Below are positions 14,242-16,118 of a DNA stretch of 16,118 nucleotides, one piece after another (position 1 is the first letter of the stretch; every line of letters starts with the position of its first letter). Under the pieces are notes generated by a model that was not told the origin of the DNA, ran no database searches, and saw only the letters and a program-made list of their open reading frames with translations. Source of the DNA: an uncultured Mesorhizobium sp. (GTDB lineage: Bacteria; Pseudomonadota; Alphaproteobacteria; Rhizobiales; Rhizobiaceae); contig CATMOC010000016.1 of assembly GCA_950071955.1 (NCBI GenBank), positions 1 through 16,118 of the forward strand. Direction: 5' to 3'. The translations under genes were made by a program, and so were the position numbers.

Positions 14242-14274
14242 AATACCCGGGCGGAAACGTCCGGGTATTTTTTT
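14242..14274 (+). terminator. Intrinsic terminator of the rpsF-rpsR-rplI operon
   Basis: AATACCCGGGCG and CGTCCGGGTATT pair as a 12-base-pair stem (one G-U) around a GAAA tetraloop, followed by an unbroken run of seven Ts (14268-14274). It begins 27 bases after the rplI stop. Confidence 0.93.
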
Positions 14275-14283
14275 GCTTGAAGG

Positions 14284-14306
14284 AACATGCCGAGCAGTTG
14301 CATGTT
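14284..14306 (+). promoter_or_regulatory. Inverted repeat upstream of cfa (candidate operator)
   Basis: AACATGC and GCATGTT are exact reverse complements with a 9-base spacer, ending 65 bases before the cfa start and 10 bases after the rplI terminator. TTGAAG at 14277-14282 could serve as a weak -35, which would place the repeat over the -10 region. The regulator is unknown. Confidence 0.4.
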
Positions 14307-14371
14307 TCGGGATCGCTCCGGAAAGTGACCATCGGGGCGAGAGGAGCTTGTTCAGTAAGGGGTGTGTGTCG

Positions 14372-15658
14372 ATGAACATTCTCTTGCGCAACGTGATGGA
14401 GCGACTGGTTCGCACCGGAAATCTCGCCATCGTCGATCCTGGTGGCTCGACCCATACGTTCGGTGACGGAACGGGCCCACGGATCACAATCGCCATCCGC
14501 ACACAGCATGCCGAACGCGCGATCGGATTCGATCCCATGCTCGCCGTCCCCGAAACCTACATGGACGGCGAAGTGGACGTGGTCGAAGGCGACCTGATCG
14601 ATCTTTTGCGGATCGCTTATCAGAACATGGGCTCGAGCGGGCTCGACGTGGCATGGACGCGAGCCCTCGAAAGCGCCCGCAGTGCCTTCCGCCGTTTCCA
14701 GCAGATCAACACCACCGTGCGCGCCAAGCGCAACGTGGCTCGGCATTACGACCTTTCGCCGGAACTCTACCGGCTCTTCCTCGACAACGACATGCAGTAC
14801 TCCTGCGCCTATTTCGAGAGCCCTGACGTGACACTCGAGGAGGCGCAGCTCGCCAAGAAGCGGCACATCGCGGCCAAGCTGGACCTGAGACCGGGGCAGA
14901 CCGTCCTCGACATAGGCTGCGGCTTCGGGGGCCTGAGCCTCTATCTCGCCCGCAATTTCGACGTCGACGTCGTCGGCATCACGCTCTCGGAGGAACAGCA
15001 CGCGATCGCCACCGAGCGCGCTCATGCCGAAGGTCTCGACGCGCACGTGCATTTCGAACTGCGCGATTACCGCGACCTCTCGGAGCGTTTCGACCGCATC
15101 GTGTCGGTGGGGATGTTCGAGCACGTCGGCGTCAACCACTACCGAACGTTTTTCGACAAGTGCGCCACCCTCCTCAAACCCGACGGCGTGATGCTCCTGC
15201 ATTCGATCGGCCGGTTCGGCCCTCCGACCGCCACCAACGCTTTCATCCGCAAGCACATCTTCCCGGGCGGATACATTCCCGCGCTGTCGGAAGTGCTGCC
15301 TTCGGTCGAGCGTGCCGGTCTGATGACGGGCGACATCGAGATCCTGAGGCTGCATTATGCAGAGACGCTCACGCACTGGCGGCAGCGGTTCCTGGCCAAC
15401 CGTGAACGCATCAAGTCGATCTACGACGAGCGCTTCTGCCGCATGTGGGAGTTCTACCTCGTCGGATCGGAAGCTGCCTTCCGCTGGCAGGACTTGATGG
15501 TGTTCCAGATCCAGTTGACACGCAGCAATTCGGTCCTTCCGATTACCCGCCAATACATGCTGGAGACGGAAAAGGGGTTGGCCGAACACGAAGCCGCCGA
15601 GCCCGGCCATCTGCCGGAAAAGTCGTCGCACAGCCGCATGTCGGAGCCCGGCGAATAG
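14372..15658 (+). CDS. cfa: Cyclopropane-fatty-acyl-phospholipid synthase
   Basis: A 428-residue SAM-dependent enzyme that adds a methylene bridge to unsaturated acyl chains of membrane phospholipids, usually in stationary phase or under acid stress. Visible motifs are QYSCAYFE (142-149), the SAM loop VLDIGCGFGGLSLYLA (178-193), GITLSEEQ (202-209), VGMFEHVG (246-253) and FIRKHIFPGGYIP (291-303). The C-terminal substrate region has HYAETLTHWRQRF (328-340). The charged end after about 400 is not conserved. ATG 14372 is chosen over an upstream in-frame start because AAGGGG lies about 9 bases before it and the upstream extension would begin inside the rplI terminator. It is a separate transcription unit between two terminators. 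Confidence 0.93.
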   Translation: MNILLRNVMERLVRTGNLAIVDPGGSTHTFGDGTGPRITIAIRTQHAERAIGFDPMLAVPETYMDGEVDVVEGDLIDLLRIAYQNMGSSGLDVAWTRALESARSAFRRFQQINTTVRAKRNVARHYDLSPELYRLFLDNDMQYSCAYFESPDVTLEEAQLAKKRHIAAKLDLRPGQTVLDIGCGFGGLSLYLARNFDVDVVGITLSEEQHAIATERAHAEGLDAHVHFELRDYRDLSERFDRIVSVGMFEHVGVNHYRTFFDKCATLLKPDGVMLLHSIGRFGPPTATNAFIRKHIFPGGYIPALSEVLPSVERAGLMTGDIEILRLHYAETLTHWRQRFLANRERIKSIYDERFCRMWEFYLVGSEAAFRWQDLMVFQIQLTRSNSVLPITRQYMLETEKGLAEHEAAEPGHLPEKSSHSRMSEPGE

Positions 15659-15948
15659 AAGGTCATACGCTAGACTTCTTCTGCTTCCGTCTTCGGCGCC
15701 GAAGGAAAACCACCGTCAGCCGTGTCTGGAAAGCCGAAGCGTGTCTCGCTCCGGCTTTCCCGTTTCGTTCGCATCCGAGAGTCGGCTAGACTGTCCCGTC
15801 TCGGGATCGATTCGCGTCAACCGACATTTCATCCTCTCGAGCCCGGGCTGTGGAGAAGTGTGAATCACGGGCGGTGAGGTGCATTCGCGCCCCATCGTTC
15901 GGCGACTTCTGATACCCGGTTGGCGGACAGGGAATCGACGGGAAAGAA
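15659..15948 (+). other. Intergenic region between cfa and dnaB
   Basis: 290 bases without a supported gene. It holds a 14-base perfect palindrome CTTCGGCGCCGAAG (15691-15704), the long hairpin annotated separately, a small stem TCCCG-TCT-CGGGA (15794-15806) and AGCCCGGGCT (15840-15849). A dnaB promoter must lie in the second half, but none is convincing. Confidence 0.5.
15728..15760 (+). terminator. Probable terminator of cfa
   Basis: GGAAAGCCGAAGCG and CGCTCCGGCTTTCC form a 14-base-pair stem with a single A-C mismatch and a TGTCT loop. Only a broken T-tract (CGTTTCGTTC) follows, so efficiency is uncertain. Its position 70 bases after cfa and before dnaB favours a terminator. Confidence 0.55.
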
Positions 15949-16118
15949 ATGGCAGAAGCAGTCCGCAAGCTCGCCGTGGCGGAAACGCCGCTCTATCGCG
16001 AAGCGCCGAACAACATCGAGGCCGAGCAGGCGCTTCTGGGCGCCATCCTGGTCAACAACGACGCTTTCTACCGCGTCTCCGATTTCCTGCTGCCGGACCA
16101 TTTCTTCGAGCCGGTGCA
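15949..16118 (+). CDS. dnaB: Replicative DNA helicase DnaB (5' end only)
   Basis: The first 56 codons of the hexameric fork helicase; the gene runs off the window. The encoded start MAEAVRKLAVAETPLYREAP is followed by NNIEAEQALLGAILVNND (21-38) and a stretch to FFEP, the characteristic opening of the DnaB N-terminal domain, which contacts primase. GGGAAAG just upstream of ATG 15949 is the ribosome binding site. rplI followed by dnaB, here with cfa between, is a common alphaproteobacterial neighbourhood. The ATPase domain is not in view. Confidence 0.93.
   Translation, partial: MAEAVRKLAVAETPLYREAPNNIEAEQALLGAILVNNDAFYRVSDFLLPDHFFEPV

Noticed and set aside
9437..14306. Shared CATGTT core between the toxin operator (9438-9461) and the cfa repeat (14284-14306), suggesting one regulator
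   Set aside because: The arms are in opposite orientation (converging versus diverging) and only six bases are shared, which is within chance.
14240..15631. 463-codon open frame opposite cfa
   Set aside because: It is a shadow of the clearly functional cfa gene; no motifs and no ribosome site.
1..16118. CRISPR arrays, tRNA or rRNA genes, transposases, integrase attachment repeats
   Set aside because: I saw no regularly spaced repeats, cloverleaf-like sequences or recombinase genes on either strand.

Overview
The window looks like chromosomal DNA of an alphaproteobacterium, most likely order Hyphomicrobiales (Rhizobiales) near Mesorhizobium/Phyllobacteriaceae. The grounds are high GC, a surA-pdxA-rsmA run facing a fabD-fabG-acpP-fabF-mltG-yicC-gmk run, an rpsF-rpsR-rplI cluster leading through cfa into dnaB, long charged tails on S6 and L9, and CTTGAC-type -35 boxes. 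The placement rests on protein resemblance and gene order, not on a database search.

Layout. (1) 1-2886, plus strand: a possible tail of the preceding gene, then surA-like, pdxA and rsmA, the last two joined by overlapping start and stop codons (outer-membrane protein folding, vitamin B6 synthesis, 16S rRNA dimethylation). (2) 2893-9326, minus strand: in transcription order fabD, fabG, acpP, fabF, mltG, yicC, gmk, i.e. the fatty-acid elongation cluster followed by peptidoglycan chain-length control, an RNase and guanylate kinase. It converges on rsmA with 6 bases between stop codons. acpP is flanked by several inverted repeats and has its own candidate promoter. (3) 9327-10087, plus strand: a two-gene toxin-antitoxin-like module (TumE/DUF6516-type protein plus winged-HTH protein). 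Its promoter, palindromic operator and start codon fit together as a leaderless, self-repressed transcript. (4) 10115-12423: a minus-strand M20 amidohydrolase and a divergent plus-strand calcium/sodium antiporter. (5) 12433-14274, plus strand: a strong promoter, a leader of about 225 nt, rpsF-rpsR, a GC-rich hairpin, rplI and a textbook intrinsic terminator. (6) 14284-16118, plus strand: cfa behind a palindrome, a probable terminator, and the first 56 codons of dnaB.

Most genes are housekeeping. The regions that deserve attention are the toxin-antitoxin-like module with its control region, the cluster of inverted repeats around acpP, and the non-coding segments around rpsF, rplI and cfa. No tRNA, rRNA, CRISPR array, transposase or insertion sequence was seen.
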